64,000 nt of DNA from Stenotrophomonas sp. SAU14A_NAIMI4_5 (GCF_003086795.1 NZ_CP026003.1:3026579-3090578), one strand, 5' to 3'; numbered from the stretch's first letter, positions 1-10,264 are shown. Made by a program: numbers and translations. Notes: a model not told the origin generated them from the letters alone.

Positions 1-580
1 CCGCCAGCGCACGGGACAGGCCGCGCCGCGCCGGCGTGGATTCGGGATCAGCCTGCAGCGCCTGCCGGTACAGGGTGATGGCCACGCGGTTGTTGTTGGC
101 CTGGCCGATCCCCGCGTAGTACTCGGCACGCTGCAGCAGCGACTGCCCTGCCCCCTGCGGCGTCGAACGGGGCCACAGCAGCAGCGTGGCGGCCACGCCC
201 AGCACTGCGACAGCCGCCACGCCCCAGCCGAGCCTGCGGGTGCGCGAGGATGGCGCGGGTGGTGCGCTGGCCGCCAGCGGCGGCGCACACAGCTGGTAGC
301 CACGACCACGCACTGAGCGGATGTACCGCGGCCGCCGGCTGTCATCGCCCAAGGCCTGGCGCAGCAGCTTCACCCGCTGGCTGACCGCATCCTCGCCGAC
401 CACCGCCGGTGCCCAGACCTGGGCAGCCAGGGTGTCGAAATCCACGACGTCGGTGCCGTGCCGGAGGAGTACGTCGAGCAGGGTCCAGCTGAGGCCGCTG
501 ACCGGCAACACCTCGCCGTTGCGACTGACGCGCTGCGCCGGGCGATCGATATCCAGGTCGAGCAGGCGTAGGGTGTCCAT
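1..580 (-). CDS. Membrane-anchored winged-helix transcriptional regulator (CadC/ToxR-like), partial
   Basis: The reading frame starts at the ATG at 580 and stays open to the window edge, so only about 193 N-terminal residues are visible. Residues 1-95 look like an OmpR/PhoB-type winged helix: an N-terminal beta strand region (MDTLRLLDLDIDR), the VGEDAVSQRVKLLRQALGD recognition-helix region, and the wing RSVRGRGYQL. A hydrophobic segment of about 20 residues (GVAAVAVLGVAATLLLWP) follows near residue 115-135, and then an alanine-rich TPR-like stretch begins. This is the layout of one-component CadC/ToxR-type regulators that sense in the periplasm and bind DNA from the membrane. It lies downstream of the pnp terminator on the same strand. 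The sensed signal cannot be told from what is present. The family call is firm; the C-terminal part is outside the window. Confidence 0.8.
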   Translation of the reverse strand, partial: MDTLRLLDLDIDRPAQRVSRNGEVLPVSGLSWTLLDVLLRHGTDVVDFDTLAAQVWAPAVVGEDAVSQRVKLLRQALGDDSRRPRYIRSVRGRGYQLCAPPLAASAPPAPSSRTRRLGWGVAAVAVLGVAATLLLWPRSTPQGAGQSLLQRAEYYAGIGQANNNRVAITLYRQALQADPESTPARRGLSRALA

Positions 581-622
581 GGGCGAAGCATAGCGTTACG
601 GCTGCGCCGGAAGACAGGCAAA

Positions 623-650
623 GAAAAAGCGGGCCGAAGCCCGCTTTTTC
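623..650 (-). terminator. Rho-independent terminator after pnp
   Basis: A GCGGGC/GCCCGC stem with a short loop is flanked by a T run on each side, so it can end transcription in both directions. On the minus strand it follows pnp and the two SMAG palindromes and precedes the winged-helix regulator by about 45 bp. Confidence 0.8.
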
Positions 651-663
651 ATTTTTCGAAGGT

Positions 664-747
664 GTGAGGACCAACGGTCCTCACCTACCGTAATCGACCG
701 CGGCGAAAGCGTGAGGACCAACGGTCCTCACCTACCGTAATCGACCG
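664..747 (-). repeat. Two tandem SMAG (GTAG) palindromes
   Basis: Two identical 25-bp units (664-688 and 711-735) read GTAG followed by the palindrome GTGAGGACCGTTGGTCCTCAC on the minus strand. Each carries the same 12-bp tail (CGTAATCGACCG on plus), giving a 47-bp repeated module in the 3' region of pnp. GTAG at the 5' foot of a short stem-loop is the hallmark of the SMAG REP-like family. Confidence 0.85.
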
Positions 748-755
748 GAGGTCGA

Positions 756-2864
756 TTACTCGGCGCTGGCGCCTTCGCCTTCTTCGACGGCCTTCATCGA
801 CAGGCGGATACGGCCCTGCTTGTCGACTTCCAGGACCTTGACCTTGACCACATCGCCTTCCTTCAGCACGTCGCCGACCTTCTCGACGCGGTCGCTGGAG
901 ATCTGCGACACGTGGACCAGACCGTCCTTGCCCGGCAGGATCGTGACGAACGCACCGAAGTCCATGATCTTGGCGACCTTGCCTTCGTAGATGCGGCCCG
1001 GCTCGACGTCCGAGGTGATCTGCTCGATGCGGGCCTTGGCGGCCTGGGCAGCGATGGCGTTGACCGAAGCAATGACGATGGTGCCGTCATCCTGGATGTC
1101 GATCTGGGTGCCGGTTTCCTTGGTGATGGCCTGGATGGTGGAACCACCCTTGCCGATCACTTCGCGGATCTTGTCCGGGTGGATCTTGATGGTCAGCAGG
1201 CGCGGCGCGTAGTCCGACAGCTCTTCACGCGGAGCGGTCAGGCCGTGGGCCATTTCGCCCAGGATGTGCAGACGGCCAGCCTTGGCCTGCTGCAGAGCCT
1301 GCTTCATGATCTCTTCGGTGATGCCTTCGATCTTGATGTCCATCTGCAGGGCGGAGATGCCCTCAGCGGTACCGGCAACCTTGAAGTCCATGTCGCCCAG
1401 GTGATCTTCGTCACCCAGGATGTCGGACAGGACGACGAAGCGATCGCCTTCCTTGACCAGGCCCATGGCGATACCGGCAACCGGTGCCTTCACCGGCACG
1501 CCGGCGTCCATGAGGGCCAGCGACGAACCGCAGACCGAGGCCATCGACGAGGAACCGTTCGACTCGGTGATTTCCGAGACGACGCGGATGGTGTACGGGA
1601 AGGATTCCAGCGACGGCATGACAGCCAGCACGCCGCGCTTGGCGAGGCGACCGTGGCCGATTTCGCGGCGCTTCGGGCCCATCATGCGGCCGGTCTCACC
1701 CACCGAGTACGGGGGGAAGTTGTAGTGGAACAGGAAGTTTTCCTTGTACTCACCGGACACGGCATCGATGACCTGGCCATCACGGGCGGTGCCCAGGGTG
1801 ATGGTCACGATGGCCTGCGTTTCACCGCGGGTGAACAGCGAGGAACCGTGGGTACGCGGCAGGATGCCGGTCTGCACGGCGATCGGGCGGACGGTGTCCA
1901 GCTGACGGCCGTCGATGCGGACCTTGGTGTCCAGCACCGAGTTGCGCATGGTGCTGTATTCCAGCTCGCCGAACTCCTTCGACAGCTCGGCCGGGTTCCA
2001 GCCTTCAGCGGCCACGCGGCCAGCCAGGGTTTCGACCACGTCCTTCTTGATCGCCGAGATGGCGTCACGGCGCTGCAGCTTGTCGCGCACCTGGAAGGCT
2101 TCGCCCAGGCGCGGGCCGATGGCTTCCTGCAGGGCGCTGATCAGCGCGTCGTTCTTGGCTGGGGCCACCCAGGTCGACGGCTTGGTGCCGGCTTCCACGG
2201 TCAGCTCGTTGATCGCGTTGATGACCTTCTGCATTTCGCGGTGACCGAAGGTCACGGCGCCCAGCATCACGTCTTCGGACAGCAGCGCGGCTTCGGATTC
2301 AACCATCAGCACGGCGTTGGCGGTACCGGCAACAACCAGCTCCAGCTCCGATTCCTTCAGCTCCGACACGGTCGGGTTGAGGATGTACTCGCCGTTCTTG
2401 TAACCGACCTTGGCGGCGGCGATCGGACCCTTGAACGGGGTACCGGCCAGCGACAGGGCAGCCGAGGCACCGATCAGGGCCGGGATGTCACCGTCGATTT
2501 CCGGGTTCAGCGACATCACCGTGGCGATGATCTGGACTTCGTTCTTGTAGTCTTCCGGGAACAGCGGACGGATCGGACGGTCGATCAGACGCGAGATCAG
2601 GGTTTCCTTCTCGGTCGCGCGGCCTTCGCGCTTGAAGAAGCCACCCGGGATACGGCCACCTGCGTAGAACTTCTCCTGATAGTCACAGGTCAGGGGGAAG
2701 AAATCCTGGCCTTCGCGCGCGCTCTTGGCGGCGACGGCGGAGACCAGCAGCACGGTGTCGTCGAACTTGACGATGACGGCGCCACCGGCCTGACGGGCGA
2801 TTTCGCCGGTTTCAAGCGTGACGGTGTGCTTGCCGTACTGGAAGGTTTTGGTGATTTTTGCCAC
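756..2864 (-). CDS. pnp: Polyribonucleotide nucleotidyltransferase (PNPase)
   Basis: A 702-residue phosphorolytic 3'-5' exoribonuclease of the RNA degradosome, normal length for the family. It has two RNase PH-like domains (roughly residues 10-210 and 310-540, with the [12 protein letters not shown] and [11 protein letters not shown] motifs), then a KH domain (about 550-610, [15 protein letters not shown]) and an S1 domain (about 620-690, [18 protein letters not shown]). The ATG at 2864 gives the usual [15 protein letters not shown] start. It follows rpsO with a terminator hairpin between them, as in E. coli, where pnp is read through from rpsO and controlled through its leader. Confidence 0.98.
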   Translation of the reverse strand: MAKITKTFQYGKHTVTLETGEIARQAGGAVIVKFDDTVLLVSAVAAKSAREGQDFFPLTCDYQEKFYAGGRIPGGFFKREGRATEKETLISRLIDRPIRPLFPEDYKNEVQIIATVMSLNPEIDGDIPALIGASAALSLAGTPFKGPIAAAKVGYKNGEYILNPTVSELKESELELVVAGTANAVLMVESEAALLSEDVMLGAVTFGHREMQKVINAINELTVEAGTKPSTWVAPAKNDALISALQEAIGPRLGEAFQVRDKLQRRDAISAIKKDVVETLAGRVAAEGWNPAELSKEFGELEYSTMRNSVLDTKVRIDGRQLDTVRPIAVQTGILPRTHGSSLFTRGETQAIVTITLGTARDGQVIDAVSGEYKENFLFHYNFPPYSVGETGRMMGPKRREIGHGRLAKRGVLAVMPSLESFPYTIRVVSEITESNGSSSMASVCGSSLALMDAGVPVKAPVAGIAMGLVKEGDRFVVLSDILGDEDHLGDMDFKVAGTAEGISALQMDIKIEGITEEIMKQALQQAKAGRLHILGEMAHGLTAPREELSDYAPRLLTIKIHPDKIREVIGKGGSTIQAITKETGTQIDIQDDGTIVIASVNAIAAQAAKARIEQITSDVEPGRIYEGKVAKIMDFGAFVTILPGKDGLVHVSQISSDRVEKVGDVLKEGDVVKVKVLEVDKQGRIRLSMKAVEEGEGASAE

Positions 2865-2970
2865 GGAGGGTGTCCTTGGGGATGCTGTCTGCGAATTTGG
2901 ACCGTCGGCGACCCTTGCCGCCAGCGGGTGACCGGATCGTTCCGGTCTGAATCGGTATTCCGGTGCTACA

Positions 2971-3003
2971 AAACAAAACCGCGGCGCATCGCTGCGCCGC
3001 GGG
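2971..3003 (-). terminator. rpsO-pnp intergenic terminator
   Basis: A strong hairpin (CCGCGGCGCA / TGCGCCGCGG) is followed on the minus strand by TTTTGTTTT, 11 bp after the rpsO stop codon. It probably ends part of the rpsO transcripts and lets the rest run into pnp. Confidence 0.85.
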
Positions 3004-3014
3004 GGATTCTTTGC

Positions 3015-3275
3015 TTAGCGACGCAGGCCAAGCTTTTCGATCAGGGCCTTGTAACGCTCGACGTCCTTCTTCTTCAGGTAGTCGAGCAGGCTGCGACGGC
3101 GGTTGACCATCTGCAGCAGGCCGCGGCGGCTGTGGTGGTCCTTCTTGTGGGTCTTGAAGTGGCCGGTCAGCAGTTCGATGCGGGCGGTCAGCAGGGCAAC
3201 CTGGACTTCCGGGGAGCCGGTGTCAGCCGAGCTGCGCTTGTTGTCTTCAATGACCTTCTGGGTGTCGATCGACAT
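3015..3275 (-). CDS. rpsO: 30S ribosomal protein S15
   Basis: An 86-residue S15, normal length, with the family signature from [21 protein letters not shown] to [20 protein letters not shown], which binds the three-way junction of 16S rRNA and nucleates assembly of the small-subunit platform. The start [14 protein letters not shown] is typical. It sits between truB and pnp; a promoter-like element lies about 120 bp upstream, so rpsO-pnp may be transcribed apart from the rimP operon as well as with it. Confidence 0.98.
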   Translation of the reverse strand: MSIDTQKVIEDNKRSSADTGSPEVQVALLTARIELLTGHFKTHKKDHHSRRGLLQMVNRRRSLLDYLKKKDVERYKALIEKLGLRR

Positions 3276-3392
3276 TTTCTTTTTTCTCTGTGATGCGTGG
3301 CCGGCAGGAACGCGCTTCGCGCACCGCCAGGCTCGCCGTGGACTACGAGGATGAAACCTGCGCGAGGCAGGTTGCCGGAAAACGGCCGCGAA

Positions 3393-3421
3393 ATTGTAAC
3401 GGTCAGGGGCTCCGGGAACAA
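3393..3421 (-). promoter_or_regulatory. Possible sigma70 promoter for rpsO-pnp
   Basis: On the minus strand TTGTTC (3416-3421) and TACAAT (3393-3398) are 17 bp apart, between the truB stop and rpsO. The -10 matches consensus in 5 of 6 bases, the -35 is weaker. A separate rpsO promoter here fits the E. coli arrangement. Confidence 0.45.
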
Positions 3422-3449
3422 GGACCGGGGCTGAACCGGCCGGGTCCCG

Positions 3450-4358
3450 TCAGAGGTTGAAGCGGCGCTGCGGGGCCAGCAGGCCACTGTCGTCGACCTG
3501 CCCCAAGCCCTGGACAGCATCGTCCGGCCCGTACACGGCCACCAGGCCGCGCGGCCAGGCGGCGTCGCGCTGGCGCTGGCCGACACAGAAGCGGTGCGCC
3601 TGTTCAGCGTCGAGGTCGACCCGCGGGTATTCGGCCAGGCCGGCGGCCAGCGGCAGCAGCAGCGCCTCCATGCCCGCCTCGTCGCCGGCCTCGACCATCG
3701 CCCGCAGCTGGTCCAGGGTGACCATGGCCGGGGCGAGGAACGGCTCGACCCACAGCCGGCGCAGCGCGCTGATGTGGGCGCCACAGCCCAGCGCCTCGCC
3801 GAGGTCACGGGCCAGGCTGCGGATGTAGGTGCCCGAACCGCAGGTCACCCGCAGCCGCAGGCGCTCGGCCTGCTGCTCGAGCACCTCGATGGCATGCACC
3901 TGCACCTCGCGCTCGGGCGCCTCGATGACGTCACCGCGGCGCGCCTTCACATACAGCGGCTCGCCGCCCTGCTTCAGCGCCGAATAGATCGGGGCGCGCT
4001 GCAGGATGCTGCCGGTCAGCGGTGCCAGTGCGGCCTGCAGGGCCTCGGCGCTGATCGCCGGGACCGGGCGCTGCAGCAGCACCTGGCCTTCGGAATCATC
4101 GGTATCGGTGGTCTGGCCGAGCTGGATCTCGGCGTCATAGGCCTTGGCCGAGCCCAGCAGCAGGCCGGCGATCTTGGTCGCCTCGCCGAAGCACAGCGGC
4201 AGCAGGCCGGTGGCCAGCGGGTCGAGGCTGCCGGTGTGGCCGCCCTTTTCGGCACGGAACAGGCGGCGGGCCACCTGCAGGGCGGCGTTGGAGCTCATGC
4301 CGGTCGACTTGTCGAGCAGCAGGATGCCATCCAGGCGGCGGAACTGAATTCGGGTCAT
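3450..4358 (-). CDS. truB: tRNA pseudouridine(55) synthase TruB
   Basis: A 302-residue enzyme that makes pseudouridine 55 in the T-loop of tRNAs. The catalytic aspartate is D46 in [13 protein letters not shown], and the KxTGMSSN and [13 protein letters not shown] motifs follow. I chose the ATG at 4358 ([17 protein letters not shown]): the open frame runs further upstream, but that part lies over a SMAG palindrome at 4370-4392 and has no family similarity. It follows rbfA in the conserved nusA-infB-rbfA-truB-rpsO order. Confidence 0.96.
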   Translation of the reverse strand: MTRIQFRRLDGILLLDKSTGMSSNAALQVARRLFRAEKGGHTGSLDPLATGLLPLCFGEATKIAGLLLGSAKAYDAEIQLGQTTDTDDSEGQVLLQRPVPAISAEALQAALAPLTGSILQRAPIYSALKQGGEPLYVKARRGDVIEAPEREVQVHAIEVLEQQAERLRLRVTCGSGTYIRSLARDLGEALGCGAHISALRRLWVEPFLAPAMVTLDQLRAMVEAGDEAGMEALLLPLAAGLAEYPRVDLDAEQAHRFCVGQRQRDAAWPRGLVAVYGPDDAVQGLGQVDDSGLLAPQRRFNL

Positions 4359-4369
4359 GTCAAATACGG

Positions 4370-4392
4370 GTAGCGCCGGGCCATGCCCGGCG
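4370..4392 (+). repeat. SMAG palindrome between rbfA and truB
   Basis: One GTAG-headed unit with the stem CGCCGGGC/GCCCGGCG, of the same sequence subtype as those at 10186, 27716 and 35269. Confidence 0.75.
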
Positions 4393-4471
4393 AGCTCGAC
4401 TGCCGAAGCGCGGCCAGCGTCCGGCCTCGCACGGTCAGAATGAAAAACGCCGGGCATCACCCGGCGCAAGC

Positions 4472-4855
4472 TTATTCTTCGTCGCTCTCGCGACGCTTCT
4501 CCGCGGCCAGCGTATCGGGCAGGTCGCGCAGGATGTTGTCGATGTGCTCACCACGGTCAACCGAGTCGTCGTAGTGGAAATGCAACTCCGGCACATGGCG
4601 CAGCTTCATCGCGCGGGCCAGGTCCATGCGCAGGCGGTAGCCCAGCTCCTTCAGGCCAGCCACGGCTTCGGCCGAACGTTCCGGCATCAGCGCGGTGACG
4701 AACACCTTGGCATGGGCCATGTCGCGGGTGATTTCCACGTCGGACACGCTCACCGAGGGCAACCCGTGCTCGCGCACGGCGTTGTGCACCAGGGTGCCGA
4801 GTTCACGGCGCAGCTGGGCGGAGACACGGTCGGTTCGATGGAAAGTCTTGGGCAC
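4472..4855 (-). CDS. rbfA: 30S ribosome-binding factor A
   Basis: A 127-residue cold-shock ribosome maturation factor that acts on the 5' end of 16S rRNA in late 30S assembly. It has the KH-like fold pattern ([50 protein letters not shown]). The GTG at 4855 gives the usual start (M)[10 protein letters not shown] and has AAGAG about 8 bp upstream. An earlier TTG start at 4888 would begin inside a SMAG palindrome and is rejected. It is downstream of infB across a SMAG array. Confidence 0.95.
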   Translation of the reverse strand: MPKTFHRTDRVSAQLRRELGTLVHNAVREHGLPSVSVSDVEITRDMAHAKVFVTALMPERSAEAVAGLKELGYRLRMDLARAMKLRHVPELHFHYDDSVDRGEHIDNILRDLPDTLAAEKRRESDEE

Positions 4856-4877
4856 GAGGAGCTCTTGGTTCAGTTGT

Positions 4878-5048
4878 CGCCCGACCAACGGTCGGGCGCT
4901 ACCTTTGATTCGAATGTCGCCCGACCAACGGTCGGGCGCTACCTTTGATTCGATTGTCGCCCGACCAACGGTCGGGCGCTACATCTACATGGTACCCGAC
5001 CATTGGCCGGGTTCTACTTCACGGTAGGGCCCGACCGTTGGTCGGGCC
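4878..5048. repeat. Array of five SMAG palindromes between infB and rbfA
   Basis: Three identical minus-oriented units (4878-4902, 4918-4942, 4958-4982) recur with an exact 40-bp period, including their 15-bp flanks. They are followed by a diverged unit (4994-5017, minus) and an opposite unit (5024-5048, plus) that can pair with its neighbour. The array fills almost the whole infB-rbfA gap. Confidence 0.85.
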
Positions 5049-5059
5049 ACCTTGCAGCA

Positions 5060-7708
5060 TTACAGGGTGCGCGGCACTTCGATACGCTCGAAGCACTCGA
5101 TCTGGTCACCCGGCTTGACGTCGTTGTAGGCCTTCACCGCGATACCGCATTCGGTACCGTTGCGGACTTCCTCGACGTTTTCCTTGAAGCGGCGCAGCGA
5201 TTCCAGCTCGCCCTCGAAGATCACCACGCTGTCGCGCAGCACGCGGATCGGCTTGTTGCGCTTGACCACGCCCTCGATGACCATCGAGCCGGCAACCGCG
5301 CCCAGCTTGGAGCTGCGGAAGACGTCGCGGACCTCGGCGATACCGATGATCTCTTCGCGGATCTCCACGCCCAGCAGACCGGATGCCACCTGCTTCACCT
5401 GGTCGATCACGTCATAGATGATCGAGAAGTAACGCAGGTCCACGCCGTTGGATTCGATGATGCGACGGGCCGAAGCGTCCGCACGCACGTTGAAGCCGAT
5501 GACGGTGGCCTTCGAAGCGGCAGCCGAATTGGCGTCCGACTCGGTGATGCCGCCCACGCCGGAATGGATCACGTTGATGCGGATGTCTTCGTTGGACAGC
5601 GCGACCAGTGCCTGGCTCAGCGCCTGCACCGAACCCTGCACGTCGGCCTTGATGACCAGGTTGAGGACCTGCTGGCCCTCGCCCTTGCCCAGGGTCGCCA
5701 TGATGTCTTCCATGCGGCTGCCAGCGGTGGCGACCAGGCGCGATTCGCGGCGCTTGGTCTCACGCTGCTGGGCAACGTCCTTGGCCAGGCGCTCGTCCTC
5801 GACGACCACGAAGTCGTCACCGGCTTCCGGCACGCCGGACAGGCCCAGGACCTGCACCGGGATGGACGGACCGGCGAACTCCGGCTGCTTGCCGGTTTCG
5901 TCGAACAGCGCACGCACGCGGCCGTACTGGATGCCGCACACCAGGTAGTCGCCCTTCTTCAGGCGGCCCTGCTGCACCAGCACGGTGGCGACCGGGCCAC
6001 GGCCCTTGTCCAGCGAGGATTCGATGACCACGCCTGCGGCGCGGCCTTCGTCGACGGCCTTCAGCTCCAGCAGTTCCGCCTGGACCGAGACGGCGTCCAG
6101 CAGGTCGTCGATGCCCAGGCCGGTCTTGGCCGAGATCTCCACCATCTGGATGTCACCACCGAAGTCTTCGGCCACGACCTGCTCGGAGAGCAGTTCGTTC
6201 TTGACCCGCATCGGGTCGGCACCGGACTTGTCGATCTTGTTGATGGCCACGATCAGCGGCACACCCGCCGAACGGGCGTGCTGGATCGCTTCCTTGGTCT
6301 GCGGCATGACGCCGTCGTCGGCGGCAACCACCAGCACCACGATGTCGGTCAGCTTGGCACCGCGGGCACGCATCGAGGTGAACGCGGCGTGGCCCGGGGT
6401 ATCCAGGAAGCTGATGACGCCCTTCGGCGTATCAACGTGGTACGCACCGATGTGCTGGGTGATGCCACCGGCTTCGCCGTGGGCGACCTTGGTGCGGCGG
6501 ATGTAATCCAGCAGCGAGGTCTTGCCGTGGTCGACGTGGCCCATGATGGTGACCACCGGCGGACGCTGCACAGCTTCGCCCTGGTTTTCACCGGTCGAGG
6601 CCAGCAGTGCGTCTTCGGCGTCGTTGTCATTGGCACGGATCGCCTTGTGGCCGAGTTCTTCGGTCACCAGCGCGGCTGTGTCGTGGTCGATGGACTGGGT
6701 GATGGTGGCCATCACGCCCATCTTGAACAGCGCCTTCACCACCTCGCCGCCCTTCAGCGCGAGCTTCTGCGCCAGGTCGGCCACGGTGATGGTTTCGCCG
6801 ATCGCCACTTCACGCACGACCGGTGCGGTCGGACGCTCGAAGGCGTGCGGACCAGCGTTGTTGCCACCACGCGACATGTCGCGACGGCCGCCACTCTGGT
6901 TGCGACCACCCGGACGACCGCGGTTGTTGCTGTTGTTGCTGTTGCCACGACGCGCACGGTCGGCAGCCGACAGGTGCATCTGGCCGGCGAAACGATCGCC
7001 CGGGCCACGCTCGCTGCGCGGCGCGCTGCGGTTGTTGCGGTCGTCGTTGCGCGGCGGTGCCGGCGGAGCACCACGCGGTGCGGCCGGAGCGGCAGCCGGG
7101 GTACGCGGCGGGCGCGGTGCGGTTTCGTCGATCGGAGCGCGTTTGGGCTTGGTGGCAGCCAGGGCCTCGGCGGCCTTGGCGGCAGCTGCAGCTTCCTCGG
7201 CAGCCTTCTTCTCGGCCTCGGCACGTTCCTTGGCGGCAACTTCTTCCTCACGGGCACGGACGATGGCTTCGTCGCGCAGACGATCCTTTTCGGCCAGGGC
7301 CTGCTGTTCGGCGAGGTTGCGGGCGCGCGACTCTTCCAGCTTGCGCAGGATGTCGGCACGCTCTTCGTCCGGCGTCATGGCACGCGCACCATCCTTGACG
7401 TAGGTACGCTTCTGGCGCACCTCGACATTCACGGTCGTCTTGCTGCGACCGGAATTGACCGTCACTTCCTGCTGTTTCCGGCGGTTGAGCGTGATCTTCT
7501 TTGCAGACTGATCAGTCTCTTCCGGGGCCTGCTCGGGCTTGCCGTGCGAACGACGAAGGAAGCCCAGGAGCTTCACCTTCTCGGTGCTGGTCACGACCTG
7601 GTCGGGACCGCTGAACTTCATGCCGGCACCGGCCAGCTGTTCCAGCAGTTTCTCGACCGGCGTGTTGACCAGTTCGGCAAGCTTGCGGATGGTGGTTTGC
7701 TGCGACAT
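5060..7708 (-). CDS. infB: Translation initiation factor IF-2
   Basis: An 882-residue GTPase that brings fMet-tRNA to the 30S subunit and promotes subunit joining. It has the N-terminal IF2N helix bundle ([20 protein letters not shown]), a charged coiled region rich in A, E and K (about residues 115-195), a Gly/Asn/Arg-rich linker (about 205-285), a second IF2N domain, the G domain (GHVDHGKT near 389, DTPGH near 435, NKID near 489), and domains II-IV ending in [13 protein letters not shown]. Length is typical of the family. It lies 92 bp downstream of nusA in the rimP operon. Confidence 0.98.
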   Translation of the reverse strand: MSQQTTIRKLAELVNTPVEKLLEQLAGAGMKFSGPDQVVTSTEKVKLLGFLRRSHGKPEQAPEETDQSAKKITLNRRKQQEVTVNSGRSKTTVNVEVRQKRTYVKDGARAMTPDEERADILRKLEESRARNLAEQQALAEKDRLRDEAIVRAREEEVAAKERAEAEKKAAEEAAAAAKAAEALAATKPKRAPIDETAPRPPRTPAAAPAAPRGAPPAPPRNDDRNNRSAPRSERGPGDRFAGQMHLSAADRARRGNSNNSNNRGRPGGRNQSGGRRDMSRGGNNAGPHAFERPTAPVVREVAIGETITVADLAQKLALKGGEVVKALFKMGVMATITQSIDHDTAALVTEELGHKAIRANDNDAEDALLASTGENQGEAVQRPPVVTIMGHVDHGKTSLLDYIRRTKVAHGEAGGITQHIGAYHVDTPKGVISFLDTPGHAAFTSMRARGAKLTDIVVLVVAADDGVMPQTKEAIQHARSAGVPLIVAINKIDKSGADPMRVKNELLSEQVVAEDFGGDIQMVEISAKTGLGIDDLLDAVSVQAELLELKAVDEGRAAGVVIESSLDKGRGPVATVLVQQGRLKKGDYLVCGIQYGRVRALFDETGKQPEFAGPSIPVQVLGLSGVPEAGDDFVVVEDERLAKDVAQQRETKRRESRLVATAGSRMEDIMATLGKGEGQQVLNLVIKADVQGSVQALSQALVALSNEDIRINVIHSGVGGITESDANSAAASKATVIGFNVRADASARRIIESNGVDLRYFSIIYDVIDQVKQVASGLLGVEIREEIIGIAEVRDVFRSSKLGAVAGSMVIEGVVKRNKPIRVLRDSVVIFEGELESLRRFKENVEEVRNGTECGIAVKAYNDVKPGDQIECFERIEVPRTL

Positions 7709-7800
7709 TCGGATCCTATGATCTTGTGGGCGCCCCCCCGCAGATGGAGGTGGCGCGGATTCTACGCCCTGATCGGCTCAGGGCCCTGTTCATTGCCGGC

Positions 7801-9312
7801 TCATTCGCCGCGTTCCAGTCGGGCGATCTCCTCGGCACGCGCGGCCAGGATCAGCGCCGCGGCGCGCTCCTGGTCCAGCCCTTCGATGCCGAAGTCCATG
7901 ACCTCGTCGGCGGCCAGGTCGGAAAGCTCCTCGCTGGTGCGCACGCCGTGGCCGGCCAGCGCGTACGCGGTGGCTTCGTCCATGCCCTCAAGGGACAGCA
8001 GGTCCTGCGCCGGCTGGCCGTCTTCAAGGCCTTCCTCGACTGCCAGGGCCTCATTGAGCAGCGCATCGCGGGCACGAGCGCGCAGCTCTTCGACGATGTC
8101 CTCGTCGAAACCTTCCACGGCCAGCAGTTCGCCGACCGGGACATAAGCAATTTCTTCAACCGTACCGAAGCCTTCGCTGACCAGGATGCCGGCGATTTCC
8201 TCGTCCACTTCCAGCTTGTCCATGAACAGCTGGCGGGCCGACGACTGCTCGGCTTCCGACTTGGCGGTGACCTGGTCCTGGGTCATCACGTTCAGCTGCC
8301 AACCGGTCAGGCGGCTGGCCAGGCGCACGTTCTGGCCGCCCTTGCCGATGGCCTGGGCCAGGCGGTCTTCGGCCACGGCCAGATCCATCGAGTGCTTGTC
8401 TTCATCGACGATGATCGACTGCACTTCAGCCGGTGCCATCGCGTTGATGACGAAGTTGGCCGGGCTGTCGTTCCACAGCACGATGTCCACGCGCTCGCCA
8501 TTGAGCTCGTTGGACACGGCCTGCACGCGCGAACCGCGCATGCCGATGCAGGCACCGATCGGATCGGTACGGGTATCGTGGGCCAGCACGGCGATCTTGG
8601 CGCGGTCGCCCGGATCGCGGGCACAGGCCTTGATTTCCACCAGGCCCTGGCCGACTTCCGGCACTTCGAGCTTGAACAGCTCGATCATGAATTCCGGGGC
8701 GGCGCGGCTGATGAACAGCTGCGGGCCACGCGGTTCCGAACGCACTTCGGCCAGATAGCCGCGCACGCGGTCACCGGCGCGCAGCACGTCGCGCGGGATG
8801 CCCTTGTCCTTCGGGATGAAACCTTCGGCGTTGCCGCCCAGGTCCACGTAGATGTTGCCGCGCTCGGCGCGCTTGACCACACCGGTGATCAGCTCGCCGA
8901 CGCGATCCTTCCACGCATCGACGACCTGCTGGCGCTCGGCTTCGCGCACGCGCTGCACGATGACCTGCTTGGCGGCCTGGGCGGCGATGCGGCCGAAATC
9001 GGGGTTTTCGATCTGTTCTTCGATGTAGTCGCCGACGTCCACGCCTTCGGCTTCGTCGACGGCGTCCATCAGGCGGATCTGGCGGTCCGGCGATTCCATG
9101 ACCACGTCATCGGCCACCACTTCCCAGCGGCGGTAGGTTTCGTAGCTGCCATCCTTGTGGTCGATGACCACGCGGGTCAGCACTTCCTCGTCGGCATAGC
9201 GCTTCTTCGCTGCGGACGCCAGGGCGGCCTCGATCGCATCGAAGATCACTTCACGCGGCACGCCCTTCTCGTTGGCGACCGCGTCCACTACCAGCAACAG
9301 TTCCTTGCTCAT
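7801..9312 (-). CDS. nusA: Transcription termination/antitermination protein NusA
   Basis: A 503-residue RNA polymerase-associated factor for pausing, Rho-independent termination and antitermination. Domains in order: N-terminal RNAP-binding domain (MSKELLLVVDAVANEKGV), S1 (about 135-200), KH1-KH2 (including GACIGMRGSRVQAVSNEL and IGKGGQNVRLASRLTGW), and two acidic C-terminal repeats (about 360-500). The ATG at 9312 is preferred to upstream codons because it matches the family start. It begins 4 bp after the rimP stop, so the two are probably translationally coupled. Confidence 0.97.
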   Translation of the reverse strand: MSKELLLVVDAVANEKGVPREVIFDAIEAALASAAKKRYADEEVLTRVVIDHKDGSYETYRRWEVVADDVVMESPDRQIRLMDAVDEAEGVDVGDYIEEQIENPDFGRIAAQAAKQVIVQRVREAERQQVVDAWKDRVGELITGVVKRAERGNIYVDLGGNAEGFIPKDKGIPRDVLRAGDRVRGYLAEVRSEPRGPQLFISRAAPEFMIELFKLEVPEVGQGLVEIKACARDPGDRAKIAVLAHDTRTDPIGACIGMRGSRVQAVSNELNGERVDIVLWNDSPANFVINAMAPAEVQSIIVDEDKHSMDLAVAEDRLAQAIGKGGQNVRLASRLTGWQLNVMTQDQVTAKSEAEQSSARQLFMDKLEVDEEIAGILVSEGFGTVEEIAYVPVGELLAVEGFDEDIVEELRARARDALLNEALAVEEGLEDGQPAQDLLSLEGMDEATAYALAGHGVRTSEELSDLAADEVMDFGIEGLDQERAAALILAARAEEIARLERGE

Positions 9313-9316
9313 TGGC

Positions 9317-9907
9317 TCACTCCGCGCGCGGCTTCTTTGCCGCCGGCTCGTTGGAAGAAGAATTCTTGTCCGGCTTCGGACGCTTCGGCGCCGGGCCGGT
9401 CGGCTTGCTCGGGGCCAGGCCCAGGGCAACCCAGTCCGGCATGATCCGGGCCTTGTCGATGTTGTCGGCCGACACGACCACTTCGGTCTTGTCGACGATG
9501 AAGGTGATGGTGTCCGCAGCCTCGTCGGTCGCTTCGATGCGGCCCTGCAGGCGACGACGGTTGTCCTGCGGCAGCTTCAGCGTGACCTTGGCCATTTCGC
9601 CCAGGTGACGGCCGAACTGCTCCAGGTTGAACAGCGGACGGTCGACGCCCGGCGAAGACACTTCCAGCGTGTAGTTGCCGCTGATCGGGTCTTCGACGTC
9701 CATCTGCGCGGACACTTCGCGGCTGACGCGCTCGCAGTCGTCCACGTTGATGATGCGCTCGGGCTGTTCAGCCAGCGGCACGTCGATGTAAAGGCGCAGG
9801 GTCGCACCGCCGGGGGCCGGCAGATACTCAACGCCCAGCAGCTCCAGGCCCAGCGACACAACGGTCGGGCCGAGCAGATTCGCGATGTCGGTTGCCTTGT
9901 CGCTCAC
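9317..9907 (-). CDS. rimP: Ribosome maturation factor RimP
   Basis: A 196-residue RimP, which helps 30S assembly before S12 enters. The first gene of the operon. Motifs seen: [25 protein letters not shown], the [32 protein letters not shown] core, and a Lys/Pro/Asn-rich low-complexity tail. I chose the GTG at 9907 ((M)[15 protein letters not shown]); the frame continues upstream but without family similarity. The leader of about 210 nt upstream holds hairpins that could regulate the operon. Confidence 0.96.
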   Translation of the reverse strand: MSDKATDIANLLGPTVVSLGLELLGVEYLPAPGGATLRLYIDVPLAEQPERIINVDDCERVSREVSAQMDVEDPISGNYTLEVSSPGVDRPLFNLEQFGRHLGEMAKVTLKLPQDNRRRLQGRIEATDEAADTITFIVDKTEVVVSADNIDKARIMPDWVALGLAPSKPTGPAPKRPKPDKNSSSNEPAAKKPRAE

Positions 9908-9968
9908 AGCCTGCCTTGATCTCTTGGTTGGGTGCCGGCCACGGCCGGCGGGGAAAACATGACGCCCC

Positions 9969-9999
9969 GGAAACGACAAAGGGCCCGCTGGGCCCCTTT
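9969..9999 (-). promoter_or_regulatory. Attenuator-like hairpin in the rimP leader
   Basis: The stem AAAGGGCCC...GGGCCCCTTT is followed on the minus strand by a T-rich stretch (TTTGTCGTTT), about 70 bp before the rimP start. It looks like a weak intrinsic terminator inside the leader, as expected for attenuation or NusA-sensitive control. A second imperfect hairpin (CGCAACACGC / GCGCGTTGC) lies just upstream at about 10028-10058. Function is inferred from position and structure. Confidence 0.45.
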
Positions 10000-10123
10000 T
10001 TCCGGAAAGACTCCGGTGACTGGATTCCGGTTGCAACGCGCTGCGTAAGCGTGTTGCGAGCCCTCCTTCCGGACCGGGTCTCCCGTGGGGAGGCCGCCTT
10101 CAGGGGTACTGCCTAGGCCGCTG

Positions 10124-10152
10124 ATGATAGCGGCTGCACCTCGCTGGTGCAA
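10124..10152 (-). promoter_or_regulatory. Likely sigma70 promoter of the rimP-nusA-infB operon
   Basis: On the minus strand TTGCAC (10147-10152) and TATCAT (10124-10129) are separated by exactly 17 bp. It sits after the tRNA terminator and gives a leader of about 210 nt before rimP. No other promoter-like pair of this quality was seen in the gap. Confidence 0.6.
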
Positions 10153-10185
10153 GGCTTGGACCGCCTTGCAACCGGCCGCTGCGCT

Positions 10186-10248
10186 CGCCGGGCATGGCCC
10201 GGCGCTACCGGGACCACGCGCGGTGGTAGCGCCAGGCCATGCCCGGCG
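10186..10248. repeat. Inverted pair of SMAG palindromes
   Basis: Two units (10186-10208 minus; 10226-10248 plus) face each other and can pair into one longer hairpin. Together with the tRNA terminator and the rimP promoter and leader they account for the 400-bp gene-free stretch between rimP and the tRNAs. Confidence 0.8.
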
Positions 10249-10264
10249 GATCCAGCGTACGCCC

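Noticed and set aside
4878..4982. Three exact 40-bp repeats resembling a short CRISPR array
   Set aside because: The 'spacers' are identical as well, each unit is a GTAG-headed palindrome, and no cas genes are near. They are duplicated SMAG units.
5003..8146. Very long plus-strand open frame (over 1000 codons) opposite infB and nusA
   Set aside because: It is antisense to two well-supported genes, has His/Asp/Gln-rich composition typical of GC-rich shadow frames and no family motif.
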